The notes below the pieces were generated by a model. The model had not been told where the DNA came from. It was given only the letters and a program-made list of their open reading frames with translations, and searched no databases. From contig JBASOM010000121.1 of the NCBI GenBank assembly GCA_049658265.1, positions 1 to 64,000 of the forward strand: a stretch of 64,000 nt of DNA, written 5' to 3'. This document shows positions 1 to 8,603 of this stretch, in pieces. The stretch is from DTU063 sp001512695 (lineage in GTDB: Bacteria; Bacillota; Thermosediminibacteria; Thermosediminibacterales; Tepidanaerobacteraceae). The position numbers and the translations under genes are program-made. Positions within the stretch are counted from its first letter, which is position 1. Each line of letters starts with the position of its first letter.

Positions 1-39
1 AAAATAGTTTAACCTGCATCGGTTTGGAGGGAAATATAT

Positions 40-720
40 TTGAAATCCATAAATGATGATCAGTTGTTAAAAAAGCTTCTGAAAGAGACAAGAATATCTG
101 GCATTTTCTCTCTAGATATTTCCGAAATTGTTGAGTTATTTCTTTTTAAAGAAGGCGAATACCTGATTCACCAAGGAGAGTATTCTGAATATTTATACTT
201 CCTTGCAAGCGGCAGAGTAAAAGTATTTAGCACTAATCTTTCAGGAAATATTGTTCCTTTTGGTTACTATCAACGTTTTCGCGTTATTGGGGAAGTATCA
301 TTGTTATGGGGGAAAAAACCTGATACCAGCGTTCAGGCAGTGGAAAAATGTTACTGCTTTGGAATAAACCTTGAAAAACATCGCCACATTTTGCTAAACG
401 ACAACTCATTTTTGCGCTATATCTGCAAGCTTTTGTGCAGCATAGTAAAGACCTTGGACAACAACATGGCGGTTTTGATGTTTATGCCCCTGGAAACACG
501 GCTTGCCTCTTTTATATTACAAAATACAGAGGACGGTATTTTTCAGAGTAGCCTGCTTGAATGTTCGGAACTGATAGCAACAAGCTATCGTCACCTTCTC
601 CGCATGATGAAGGACTTTTGCGACAGGGGTATGCTAAAAAAAGAGAAGCAGAAATATTTAGTGGTAGATGAAAAAAAACTGAGAGAAATAGCATCTGAAC
701 CATATAGATATTATGGGTGA
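40..720 (+). CDS. Crp/Fnr family transcriptional regulator (YeiL-like)
   Basis: A 226-aa one-component regulator. Residues about 30-120 form a cyclic-nucleotide-binding-type beta-barrel (GEYLIHQGEYSEYLYF, then a Gly-rich turn and VIGEVSLLWG). Residues about 165-210 are a Crp-type winged helix with recognition region SYRHLLRMMKDF. There is no N-terminal cysteine cluster like that of Fnr, so an Fe-S sensor is unlikely; the ligand is unknown. The start is TTG at 40, preceded by GGAGG at 26-30. It lies just upstream of, and in the same direction as, a nucleoside-type ABC transporter, and a dyad TGAC-N4-GTCA at 805-816 lies between them, so local control of that transporter is a reasonable inference. 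The resemblance to E. coli YeiL, also found near nucleoside genes, is by general layout only. Confidence 0.85.
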   Translation: MKSINDDQLLKKLLKETRISGIFSLDISEIVELFLFKEGEYLIHQGEYSEYLYFLASGRVKVFSTNLSGNIVPFGYYQRFRVIGEVSLLWGKKPDTSVQAVEKCYCFGINLEKHRHILLNDNSFLRYICKLLCSIVKTLDNNMAVLMFMPLETRLASFILQNTEDGIFQSSLLECSELIATSYRHLLRMMKDFCDRGMLKKEKQKYLVVDEKKLREIASEPYRYYG

Positions 721-804
721 TAATTGCTAATTAAAAATATTACAGAAAAAATATTCAAATCAAATAAGACGGAGTAGTTATACATAGCACAATTAATCAA
801 AAAG

Positions 805-849
805 TGACTCATGTCATATTACAAAAATATATTTTATGGTATACATAAT
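805..849 (+). promoter_or_regulatory. Putative promoter with Crp/Fnr-like dyad
   Basis: A perfect inverted repeat TGAC-TCAT-GTCA (805-816) precedes -10-like hexamers TATACA (840-845) and CATAAT (844-849). With TATACA as -10, the dyad centre (810.5) lies about 41.5 bp before the expected start site, the class II activator position for Crp/Fnr proteins. A weaker alternative -10 is TATATT at 828-833. The Crp/Fnr gene directly upstream is the obvious candidate ligand; this is inference. Confidence 0.4.
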
Positions 850-886
850 GTGAGAATAATTTTTTCCACTGATGAGGAGGGAAAAA

Positions 887-1939
887 GTGAAAAGATTATT
901 TGCGGTTTTTATGACAGTCTTATTATTATTTACAATGACTGCCTGCGGAGGATCAGGAGAAACTGCATCAGAAACAGAAACAGGCAATGACAATCCGTAT
1001 GCGGGCATTAAGATTGCACTGGTTTCACAAACAATTGGAACTGAGCAGTTTATTCTTCAAGCTTACAATGCATTTATGGAAGCTGCAGAGAAATACGGTT
1101 TTCAGGCTATATCAATTGAATGTTCAGACACTGCTGACTGGTCAGAGAAAACGAGAGCTGCCTGTGTTGAGGGTTATGATTTAATCATAGGAGTTGGATG
1201 GTATGCTGCCGAACCTTTCTCTGCCCTTGCCGATGAGTTTCCTGGTACAGAATTTGCCGTAATTGATACTATTGCATCTAATGAACGGATCAAGAGTATA
1301 GCCTTCAACACTGCCGATGGTAGTTACGTTTATGGTGTGATGATCGGGACAGCTTTTTCTGATGAGAAATTGTTCGGATGTGTAAATAACTTTCAGCAGC
1401 AGTCAAATTATGAGTACAGATACGGTTTTATGGAAGGTGTAAAGTCAGTAATACCTGATGCCGAGTTTATACATAATTTTACGAATTCCTATGATGATAC
1501 AAGCATCGCATATGAAATGGCAATTCAGCAACAAGCAGCAGGGTGCAAATTTATATTTGGCAACGTCTCTTCCAGTGCAAACCACGGTATATTCCAGGCA
1601 TGTCTGGATTTAGCAGCCAAAGGAACTCCCATATATACATCTGGATTAAGTGTGGACCAGACGACACCGGACAATCCCTATATATTAGGTGGTTTGATCA
1701 AAGACACCGGTGTCTGCACGACTCTAATCATAGAAGATTTCCTCAATGGAAACCACAAGGGAGGAGCACAGATATTAGGCATCAAAGAGGGCGCCTTCGG
1801 GGTCGTAAATATTACTACTGATAGTGCCAATTACTGGAATGATGAAATAATGCATGAAGGAGTTGTGGAGGCAGGCCGTAAAGCAGCAGAAGCAATCATC
1901 AGGGGAGAGATAGTGATAGAAGTTCCGCTGGAGCAATAA
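887..1939 (+). CDS. BMP family ABC transporter substrate-binding lipoprotein
   Basis: About 350 aa. A lipoprotein signal peptide (VKRLFAVFMTVLLLF then the lipobox TMTAC-G) is followed by a basic-membrane-protein (PnrA/Med-like) domain: ten-residue strand IKIALVSQTI, then YDLIIGVGWYAAEP and DGSYVYGVMIG. BMP proteins bind nucleosides, or in some cases autoinducer-like ligands, outside the membrane for ABC importers. The start was set at GTG 887 because GAGGAGG at 874-880 ends 6 nt before it; an in-frame ATG at 872 lies upstream of that site. The ATPase and two permeases follow after a strong hairpin at 1970-2008. Purine nucleoside is the most likely substrate class, by family only. Confidence 0.88.
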   Translation: MKRLFAVFMTVLLLFTMTACGGSGETASETETGNDNPYAGIKIALVSQTIGTEQFILQAYNAFMEAAEKYGFQAISIECSDTADWSEKTRAACVEGYDLIIGVGWYAAEPFSALADEFPGTEFAVIDTIASNERIKSIAFNTADGSYVYGVMIGTAFSDEKLFGCVNNFQQQSNYEYRYGFMEGVKSVIPDAEFIHNFTNSYDDTSIAYEMAIQQQAAGCKFIFGNVSSSANHGIFQACLDLAAKGTPIYTSGLSVDQTTPDNPYILGGLIKDTGVCTTLIIEDFLNGNHKGGAQILGIKEGAFGVVNITTDSANYWNDEIMHEGVVEAGRKAAEAIIRGEIVIEVPLEQ

Positions 1940-1969
1940 TCTGTGTTGGGGAAGCATATATTTTAATTG

Positions 1970-2008
1970 AAAATGCGGACGAGCCTATTATGGGTTCGTC
2001 CGCATTTT
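1970..2008 (+). terminator. Intercistronic hairpin (attenuator) after the lipoprotein gene
   Basis: A 16-bp stem (1970-1985 with 1993-2008, including one G-T pair) with a 7-nt loop, ending in TTTT. It lies between the binding-protein gene and the ATPase gene. Hairpins at this point often terminate part of the transcripts, or protect the upstream message, so the binding protein is made in excess over the membrane parts. Confidence 0.7.
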
Positions 2009-2051
2009 AGAAAGGAAAGCCTTTGAAGGAAAAGGTAAAGAGGTGGTCTTT

Positions 2052-3554
2052 TTGATATTAGAGATGAAAAACATAGTTAAAGTCTATGATCGAGTCGTAG
2101 CCAACAAAAATGTCAGTATAACCTTAGAAAAGGGAGAAATACTTGCCATTGTGGGGGAAAACGGTGCAGGTAAATCAACATTGATGAAAATATTGTATGG
2201 CTTAGAACGGCCCAACAGCGGAGAAATATATATCAACGGTAAAAAACAGGTTTTTAGAAATCCATCCGATGCCATGAAACAAGGGATAGGAATGGTACAG
2301 CAGCACTTTATGCTTTTTGATACTATGACCGTTACCGAAAATATCATATACAACAACGAAATCTCCAAAGGTGTTTTTCTAGATATAGATGCCAACAGAA
2401 AAAAGGTGCGGGAATTGTCTAAACGCTATATGCTAGAAGTCGATCCAGATAAATTAGTTAAAGACTGTCCTGTTGGCGTTCAACAGCGAATTGAGATTCT
2501 CAAAATACTTCATCAGAATGCAGACATTCTCATCTTTGATGAACCTTCTTCTGTATTAACCCCAATTGAGGTAGACGAATTATTAAAGACAATGAAACGC
2601 CTGTCAAATATGGGAAAGAGTATAATACTTATCACACATAAGCTAGGAGAAGTTATGGAAGTGGCTGATCGCATTGTGGTTATGAGAGATGGAGAAGTAG
2701 TTGCAGAAAAACGTAGAGAAGAGACCTCAATAGAGGAATTATCTTACTTTATGATAGGCCGTCAAACTACATCTCCCGTTATTAAGGATTTAGAGCCTTG
2801 CAAAGAGGTATTATCTGTAAAAAATTTGTCTAAGGTAGATGAATCCGGCAAGAAATTGCTAGGCAACATTAATATATCAGTTAGGGGAGGGGAGATAGTA
2901 GGGATTGCGGGAGTATCAGGCAACGGCCAAAGTGAGCTAATAAAGTGTATTACCGGTCTTGACACTGATTATACAGGTAAAATAGAAGTCTGTGGAATCA
3001 ATGTGACAAATAAAGGTGTAGGATTTATCAGAAAAGCAGGCCTTGCCCATATTCCTGAGGATAGATATTATTGGGGAAGCGCAAAAGAAGCAACTATAGC
3101 TGAAAATGTTTTAATGGGTGATGAAAACACAGAGCGGTTCTCAAAAAAAGGCCTCCTTAATTTCAGAGAGATAAGAAAACATGTCTATAGAATTGTTGAA
3201 AACTATGGGGTAAAAGTAAGTTTTCTGGCACAAAAGATGAAAGAGCTTTCTGGGGGGAATGCACAAAAGCTTATAGTTGCCAGGGAAATTGAAAAGAAAA
3301 CACCTTTTCTGGTTGCTTGTGAGCCTACTCGCGGTATAGACGTTGGTGCTATGGAATTTATTCACGAGAAATTGATCGAAAAGAGGAATAATGGAGGTGG
3401 AATTTTACTGATTTCTTCAGAACTTAGCGAAATATTAAAACTAAGCGACAGGATATATGTCATATACGAAGGTAGAATTGAACACGAATTTACAAATAAA
3501 AACCTGGACAGTCGCAAGCTTGGCTTTTTAATGTTAGGGGGTAAGACTGCATAA
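2052..3554 (+). CDS. Nucleoside-type ABC transporter, duplicated ATPase
   Basis: About 500 aa with two tandem ABC domains, the layout of sugar/nucleoside importers of the YufO/NupO type. The N-terminal half has Walker A GENGAGKST, Walker B ILIFDEPSS and a degenerate signature VGVQQRIEI. The C-terminal half has an altered Walker A (GVSGNGQSE) and a good signature LSGGNAQKL with FLVACEPTRGIDVG. Normally only one of the two sites hydrolyses ATP efficiently in this family. The start is taken as TTG 2052 because GAGGTGG (2040-2046) is correctly spaced for it; GTG 2043 lies inside that site. The stop overlaps the next start by one base, so translation is coupled to the permease. Confidence 0.92.
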   Translation: MILEMKNIVKVYDRVVANKNVSITLEKGEILAIVGENGAGKSTLMKILYGLERPNSGEIYINGKKQVFRNPSDAMKQGIGMVQQHFMLFDTMTVTENIIYNNEISKGVFLDIDANRKKVRELSKRYMLEVDPDKLVKDCPVGVQQRIEILKILHQNADILIFDEPSSVLTPIEVDELLKTMKRLSNMGKSIILITHKLGEVMEVADRIVVMRDGEVVAEKRREETSIEELSYFMIGRQTTSPVIKDLEPCKEVLSVKNLSKVDESGKKLLGNINISVRGGEIVGIAGVSGNGQSELIKCITGLDTDYTGKIEVCGINVTNKGVGFIRKAGLAHIPEDRYYWGSAKEATIAENVLMGDENTERFSKKGLLNFREIRKHVYRIVENYGVKVSFLAQKMKELSGGNAQKLIVAREIEKKTPFLVACEPTRGIDVGAMEFIHEKLIEKRNNGGGILLISSELSEILKLSDRIYVIYEGRIEHEFTNKNLDSRKLGFLMLGGKTA

Positions 3555-4654
3555 TGGAGGTTAAAAAAATCAATTTTATCTATTATGTGCAAAAAAACCT
3601 GATTGAATCTGTAAAACTTCCTTTCATATCTATCACCCTCGGCCTAATTGTGGGAGGGATAATAATCGCCCTTTCCGGCGGAGATCCCTTTGCTGCCATA
3701 AAAGGGCTGATAGTCGGCGGATTCGGCTCAATGCACGCTATTACTGTAACATTAACCCGTGCCACACCTATTATTTTTGCAGGCCTTTCCGCTGCTTTGG
3801 CATGGGGTTCAGGATATTCCAGCATGGGGGCATCAGGTCAAATGATACTTGGAGCATTCACAGCAGCTATTACAGCAGTATCTATTTCTGGTCCTTCAAT
3901 TGTAATAATCATTGTTTCTCTCTCCGCAGGAATGCTAGCTGGCATCATTTATTCTCTTATTGCTGCTTATATCAGCGCCAAGTTTGAAGTTTATCTGCTC
4001 ATAGTCACCCTGATGATGAATTATATCGCAGATAATATAGCATCTTACTTGACTACATACGATTTTCGAGACCCCTTGGCTGTAGACAGACTGGCAGTAC
4101 AAACCCAAAAAATTATAGATGGTACTTTGCCTCGGATATTTCCTAGATATACGTTGCACTATGGATTTATAATTGCAATAGCATGTACCCTCCTGGTGCT
4201 ATTTATGATGAAGCGCACCAGCTTTGGATACGAAGCCAAGATGAGTGGTTTAAATCCCAGATTTGCTGATTATGGGGGCATTGACAGTTTAAAAACCATG
4301 TATTTGGTTTTAATGATAAGCGGCGCCCTAGCAGGCCTTGGAGGGGCTTGCGAATCCCTTGGTACCAGGTTTAGATATGTGGATGGGATGATCACATCCG
4401 GTGGATACGCGTGGAGCGGCATAATCGCATCCCTTATGGCTTCAAATCATCCAGTGGGAGTTTTTGTCAGTTCAGTTTTCCTTGCCGGCCTGACAACTGG
4501 AGGCGGTTCCATTGAATTGAGACATGGAATACCCAGCGAAATATCTGACATAATTGAAGGTGTTTTGACTATGTTTGTTACTGCAAAACTTGTCGTTGAT
4601 TTTAGATTTGGTCGTCTCAGGGCTCAAAAGGAGGATGGAGCTGATGTTGTTTAG
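3554..4654 (+). CDS. Nucleoside-type ABC transporter permease (YufP-like)
   Basis: A 366-aa polytopic membrane protein of the BPD_transp_2 (branched-chain amino acid/sugar/nucleoside) permease family. It begins with a hydrophobic segment at about residues 20-45, followed by ATPIIFAGLSAALAWGSGYSSMGASGQM, of which the family-typical part is the GxxxxGxxGQM turn. About nine membrane segments are visible. The ATG overlaps the ATPase stop (TAATG) and its own 3' end overlaps the second permease by 11 nt, so the two membrane subunits are translationally coupled and probably form a heterodimer. Confidence 0.9.
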   Translation: MEVKKINFIYYVQKNLIESVKLPFISITLGLIVGGIIIALSGGDPFAAIKGLIVGGFGSMHAITVTLTRATPIIFAGLSAALAWGSGYSSMGASGQMILGAFTAAITAVSISGPSIVIIIVSLSAGMLAGIIYSLIAAYISAKFEVYLLIVTLMMNYIADNIASYLTTYDFRDPLAVDRLAVQTQKIIDGTLPRIFPRYTLHYGFIIAIACTLLVLFMMKRTSFGYEAKMSGLNPRFADYGGIDSLKTMYLVLMISGALAGLGGACESLGTRFRYVDGMITSGGYAWSGIIASLMASNHPVGVFVSSVFLAGLTTGGGSIELRHGIPSEISDIIEGVLTMFVTAKLVVDFRFGRLRAQKEDGADVV

Positions 4655-5591
4655 CATAGACTATATCGCTACAATCATTAATTCCACTATTCGAATGATG
4701 TCACCCTTGCTTTATGCCTCTCTGGCAGCGGCTATTTGCGCTAAAGCGGATATTTTCAACCTATCCATGGAAGGAGCAATGCTTGTAAGTGCTTTTTTTA
4801 GTATAGTGGTAAATTATTTTACCAAAAGTGTTGTGTTATCAATATTAGCTGGTGTGATGGCTAGTGTTTTGGTATCGGCCTGTGTAGGTTTTTTTGTGCT
4901 GAAACTTAAAGCATCTCCTGTTGTTGTTGGTCTTGCGATTAATAACACCGTAGCCGGAGCAACAACTTACTTGTTATATATTATTTTCAATACAAGAGGT
5001 GTTTTTACTCATCCCAGCTTGGTTGGAATACCTAAAATACGCCTCCCTTTTATTGAAAAAACTGCAGTTTTGTCAACTATTTTTTCAGGACTGACATTAC
5101 TTGATTATATGTCTTTTGTAATCGCAATACTTGTATATTTATTTTTTTACAAAACGGTTATAGGGTACCGAATCAGAGCTATTGGTATCAACAGTGAAGC
5201 TGCGCGCAGCCTGGGGACACCAGTCGAAAAGTATCAATTTTTAACTATTAGTTTTTCGGGAATACTGTGTGGTTTTGCGGGATGTTTGTTGTCGATGGGT
5301 TCGGTGAGATTATTTATTGAAAATATTACTGCTGGACGCGGTTACATAGCAATGGCTGCAAATCATCTGGGGAAATCCCATCCCATTGGAGTCCTTTTCG
5401 CCAGTTTGTTTTTCGGATGCTGCCAAGCTCTTGGGAATTTTTTACAAAACACCTCCCTTAAAACTCAGATAACATCTTCTATTCCTTATGTGGCAACCAT
5501 CTTAGCTCTTATAGTTTTCACTGTTCAAAAGAGATATGCAAAACAAAAAAAGATGCTGGAGGTGTTTAATAAAGATGCGGCTTCTAGTTGA
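4644..5591 (+). CDS. Nucleoside-type ABC transporter permease (YufQ-like)
   Basis: About 315 aa, the second membrane subunit, with repeated hydrophobic helices and the family segment AKADIFNLSMEGAMLV. The start is placed at ATG 4644 because AAGGAGG (4628-4634) is 9 nt upstream; the open frame extends back to 4575 inside the previous gene. The 3' end overlaps the following PHP-domain gene by 17 nt. The later segment GYRIRAIGINSEAARSLG is the conserved cytoplasmic loop that contacts the ATPase in this family. Confidence 0.9.
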   Translation: MLFSIDYIATIINSTIRMMSPLLYASLAAAICAKADIFNLSMEGAMLVSAFFSIVVNYFTKSVVLSILAGVMASVLVSACVGFFVLKLKASPVVVGLAINNTVAGATTYLLYIIFNTRGVFTHPSLVGIPKIRLPFIEKTAVLSTIFSGLTLLDYMSFVIAILVYLFFYKTVIGYRIRAIGINSEAARSLGTPVEKYQFLTISFSGILCGFAGCLLSMGSVRLFIENITAGRGYIAMAANHLGKSHPIGVLFASLFFGCCQALGNFLQNTSLKTQITSSIPYVATILALIVFTVQKRYAKQKKMLEVFNKDAASS

Positions 5592-6297
5592 TCCCCATAC
5601 ACACACGATAGCAAGCGCACATGCGTATTCAACGATACTAGAAAATGCGCAAGCTGCTGCAAAGCGAGGTATTAAGGTCCTTGGGATAACGGATCATGCA
5701 CCTGCATTAGAAGATGCACCCCATGTTTTATATTTTAAAAATTTACATGTCTTGGATAGGGAGCTATACGGTGTAAAAATGCTCTACGGAGCTGAACTTA
5801 ATATTTGCGACTATGAAGGTAGAGTAGACTTAGATGAACAGATACTTGAAAACTTGGACTTTTGCATAGCGAGCTTCCATACAGTTCTTTTAAAAGCAGG
5901 TTCGAAAAACCAAAATACCAGAGCCATGTTAGGAGCGATGGACAACCCCTATGTTAAGATTATAGGTCATCCTGAAGATGGCAATATTCCCGTAGATTAT
6001 GTCGAGTTAGTAAAGCATGCAAGAGAGACGGGCACGATGTTGGAAGTAAACAACTCATCCCTCAAGACAGCATACTACCGCCTAAATGTGCGAGAAAATC
6101 TCATGGAAATGCTACAGCTTTGTGAAAAATACGGTGTTCCGATTGCTGTCGGCTCTGATGCACATTTTGCAAATGCTGTTGGTAACTTTGATTGTGCCAT
6201 TAAAATTCTTGAGGAAATAAGTTTTCCCAAAGAGCTTGTAGCAAATACCTCCGTGGAGAAATTTTTAAAACTCATTGGGCGAGAGGTGAAGGTATGA
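5575..6297 (+). CDS. PHP-domain phosphatase, YcdX-like
   Basis: About 240 aa. The PHP (polymerase and histidinol phosphatase) fold is recognisable throughout: VDPHTHTIASAHAYS at the N-terminus, ITDHAP near residue 40, IGHPEDGN in the middle and GSDAHFANA near the C-terminus. Their His/Asp residues are the expected trinuclear metal ligands. Overall sequence and length match the YcdX family of phosphatases. The start is ATG 5575 with GGAGGTG at 5558-5564. It overlaps the permease gene upstream by 17 nt and the metallophosphoesterase downstream by 4 nt (ATGA), so it belongs to the transporter operon. A role in dephosphorylating an imported or derived nucleotide is inferred from context only. Confidence 0.85.
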   Translation: MRLLVDPHTHTIASAHAYSTILENAQAAAKRGIKVLGITDHAPALEDAPHVLYFKNLHVLDRELYGVKMLYGAELNICDYEGRVDLDEQILENLDFCIASFHTVLLKAGSKNQNTRAMLGAMDNPYVKIIGHPEDGNIPVDYVELVKHARETGTMLEVNNSSLKTAYYRLNVRENLMEMLQLCEKYGVPIAVGSDAHFANAVGNFDCAIKILEEISFPKELVANTSVEKFLKLIGREVKV

Positions 6298-7109
6298 AGC
6301 GCTGTTTTTTACACTTGTCTGATATCCATTACCTAATTGATTATACTAAATGTAATAGCTTTTATGCAGAGATATTCAAAGAGTTAACACCGCCTGTAGA
6401 ACAGATCAGAAGTCTTGTTAAGGAAGTCAATGTCACTGATATCGACTTTGTGCTCATAAGCGGGGATCTTACAGAAAATGGTAATGACGAGGATTATAAA
6501 CATTTGAAAATGCATCTTAGGGAGATATTCGGCAATATACCTATAATAGTAACCTTAGGAAATCATGATAATATCAAAGAGTTTAATAAAGGCTGGCTTG
6601 GAAGTGTAGGTATAAATGAGAGTTCATACCATGTACTTGTCAATGAGGCAGGAATAAATATAATTTCCCTTGACAGCTCCTCAGAAAAACATCCAGATGG
6701 CATGATAACAGAAGCTGACTGTGATTGGCTAGAAGAGGCAATACAAGATTCAAAAAATGAACCTACAATTCTGCTTACACATCATCATCTGTTGGACAGC
6801 CAATTTTCAATGCCCAAGGCACAGTACCCTGAAAAGTTCATTCAGCTAGTAAGAGATAGTAATATTATAGCGGTTTTCAATGGCCATACACATCATTTTT
6901 ACAGTGGAGAATTTGCTGGTAAACCGTATTTTACAGCAGATAGTGTTTCTTTTTCTGCAGAATATGTCAGTGATAATCATGTTTACTTTGTGCAGCGACC
7001 CGGATTGACTTTTTTCTGTCTAGAAAATGGGAAAATTATACCAAATAGAATAGGAGGAATAAAAATTAGTAAATATTTTGGTATTTTTAAACCTAAAGAG
7101 GAGATTTAA
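6294..7109 (+). CDS. Calcineurin-like metallophosphoesterase
   Basis: 271 aa, with all five metallophosphoesterase blocks in order: HLSDIHY (residues 7-13), SGDLTENG, LGNHDN, LLTHHHLL and NGHTHHFYSG. The Asp/His/Asn residues bind two metal ions in this family, and the closest general type is the class III cyclic-nucleotide phosphodiesterase-like group. There is no signal peptide. It starts in a 4-nt ATGA overlap with the PHP gene and is the last gene of the transporter operon. Two unrelated phosphatases behind a nucleoside importer suggest a salvage route from nucleotides or cyclic nucleotides; this is inference. A few degenerate codons follow to 7156, where a convergent gene ends. Confidence 0.85.
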   Translation: MKRCFLHLSDIHYLIDYTKCNSFYAEIFKELTPPVEQIRSLVKEVNVTDIDFVLISGDLTENGNDEDYKHLKMHLREIFGNIPIIVTLGNHDNIKEFNKGWLGSVGINESSYHVLVNEAGINIISLDSSSEKHPDGMITEADCDWLEEAIQDSKNEPTILLTHHHLLDSQFSMPKAQYPEKFIQLVRDSNIIAVFNGHTHHFYSGEFAGKPYFTADSVSFSAEYVSDNHVYFVQRPGLTFFCLENGKIIPNRIGGIKISKYFGIFKPKEEI

Positions 7110-7156
7110 TGAGAAATGCACAGTTTAAAAAAATCAGGATTAAAAGTATTTACTTA

Positions 7157-7465
7157 CTAACTATTCTCATCGTAGAATTTTCCACCAGGATTGTTTGCGG
7201 CATCAACAGTGTAAATAAAGGCCAGGATCTCGGCTACGGCCCTGTATAGTTCAGAGGGTATTTCCACGTTGATGTCAAGCTGAATCAAGGCTTCTACCAG
7301 ATGGGGATCCTTATATACGGGTATGTTTTCCTTCCGGGCAAGCTCAAGGATTTTTTCTGCCAGTAGGCCTTTTCCGGAAGCAACGATTTTTGGAGCCGTG
7401 TCTTTGGCGCTGTCGTATCTCAAGGCAACAGCCTTTTTACTTTTTGAGCTTGATTTTTCATTCAT
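7157..7465 (-). CDS. FlhB C-terminal-like protein (YlqH-like)
   Basis: 102 aa, matching only the cytoplasmic C-terminal domain of FlhB-type export-gate proteins: KAVALRYDSAKDTAPKIVAS, then GLLAEKILELARKENIPVYKD and ALIQLDINVEIPSELYRAVAEIL. The autocleavage motif NPTH of true FlhB is absent; the corresponding region lacks an Asn-Pro-Thr-His. Such stand-alone proteins (B. subtilis YlqH) occur next to YlqG, as here, 19 nt downstream of that gene. The function is unknown. The start codon at 7465 follows a GGTGAT site on the minus strand. Confidence 0.8.
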   Translation of the reverse strand: MNEKSSSKSKKAVALRYDSAKDTAPKIVASGKGLLAEKILELARKENIPVYKDPHLVEALIQLDINVEIPSELYRAVAEILAFIYTVDAANNPGGKFYDENS

Positions 7466-7484
7466 GTTATCACCGACCTTATGA

Positions 7485-8504
7485 TTAAACCTTTATATTT
7501 ATACCCGTAGTTATCGGCTGCTTTTTTATATCCCCAAAAAAGAAGTCTCTTATGGTGATCCTCCCCACCTTTAGCTTCATGGCTTTGATGACATTCGGGA
7601 TATCCCTATTCTCATTTAAAAACTGCTTAACCGCATTCATTGCCTTTTTATCTTCAAAGGTAGATGATGCGGTTATTTTTCCGTCTGCGTACATGAGTTC
7701 CACAAGTATTGCTCCCAGATTTTTTGTATTAATGATAAAACTTAAACTGGAAGTTTCTTTATCGTCTTTTGAGGAGTGCTTGGATACCTTTAAGTAAACG
7801 TTTTGGTAAATAGGTAAGGGCAATGCAAAAAAGTAAATGTTGCTTACAGAATCTTTGCTGTGCAGGAGGTTAATCGCTTTTAGAGCCAGCTGCTCTTTCA
7901 GGACTGCTTCTTTTGTCCTCTTATGGGGCAGAGCTTTGCTGAAAGTAAATACCTTATTTTTGTCAACAGCAGCAAAATTTTCGAGAAGCTCAAGGAGCTG
8001 GTTATCCGATAGAATAAAGCCATTATCAATATAGTCGGCAATAGCTTTATGAAAAGTAGAAACTAAGGCTTCGAAGGGTTGCTCCTTTGACAAAGGCATA
8101 GAAGGCTCGGCTTTTTCCTCATTTGTCAAGTGATATAGGAGCTCGGCAATAAATGCAACACGTTCTTCTGTTATGGGTAAATTAAGCTCTGACAAAAGAT
8201 TGAATGCGACTTGAGTTTCTCGGGTATGGGATATATCAAAGCTCGTCAAGGCTTTTGGTAAAACCTGCGCTTCTGACTCGTGGTCAACCACTTTAAAAAT
8301 AATTTGGGATGTTGATGATTCTACTCTTTTTAATTTTAGAAAGTCGCCCGCCTTAAAGTCTAGCGAAGAGTAGGCAAAGACTTCAGAGCCGCCTATATTT
8401 ACCATATAACCGTTGTCCAGCTTCTGTGTTACGTAAGCGCTTGTTACTTCTTGAGATGTGATGGTGCTATTTATGTTGGAAGTTTGGGTCAAATATATTC
8501 TCAT
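7485..8504 (-). CDS. YlqG-like protein with FliK-like C-terminus
   Basis: About 339 aa, no signal peptide or membrane segment. The last 90 residues (around LGAILVELMYADGKITASST and VKQFLNENRDIPNVIKAMKLKV) have the pattern of the FliK C-terminal hook-length-control domain, and the remainder is poorly conserved. Paired with the FlhB-C-like gene it reproduces the ylqG-ylqH pair usually found after rnhB, but no rnhB or flagellar gene is present here. The start was set at MRIYLTQ (8504) because GGGAGGTAGG precedes it; the open frame extends further upstream to 8585 across a terminator hairpin, so the longer version is rejected. Confidence 0.72.
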   Translation of the reverse strand: MRIYLTQTSNINSTITSQEVTSAYVTQKLDNGYMVNIGGSEVFAYSSLDFKAGDFLKLKRVESSTSQIIFKVVDHESEAQVLPKALTSFDISHTRETQVAFNLLSELNLPITEERVAFIAELLYHLTNEEKAEPSMPLSKEQPFEALVSTFHKAIADYIDNGFILSDNQLLELLENFAAVDKNKVFTFSKALPHKRTKEAVLKEQLALKAINLLHSKDSVSNIYFFALPLPIYQNVYLKVSKHSSKDDKETSSLSFIINTKNLGAILVELMYADGKITASSTFEDKKAMNAVKQFLNENRDIPNVIKAMKLKVGRITIRDFFFGDIKKQPITTGINIKV

Positions 8505-8556
8505 GGTCCTACCTCCCGAAAAAAGGGCAAGCATTTTCTTGATTATAACATAGAAA

Positions 8557-8582
8557 AAACTTCGGGCAAAAGCCCGAAGTTT
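8557..8582 (-). terminator. Rho-independent terminator of the FMN-lipoprotein gene
   Basis: A perfect 11-bp stem (8557-8567 with 8572-8582) with a 4-nt loop. On the minus strand it is followed by a T-run, directly after the stop of the gene at 8604-9404. It separates that gene from the ylqG/ylqH pair. Confidence 0.9.
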
Positions 8583-8603
8583 CAAAGTTAAAATAAGCAG
8601 TAT

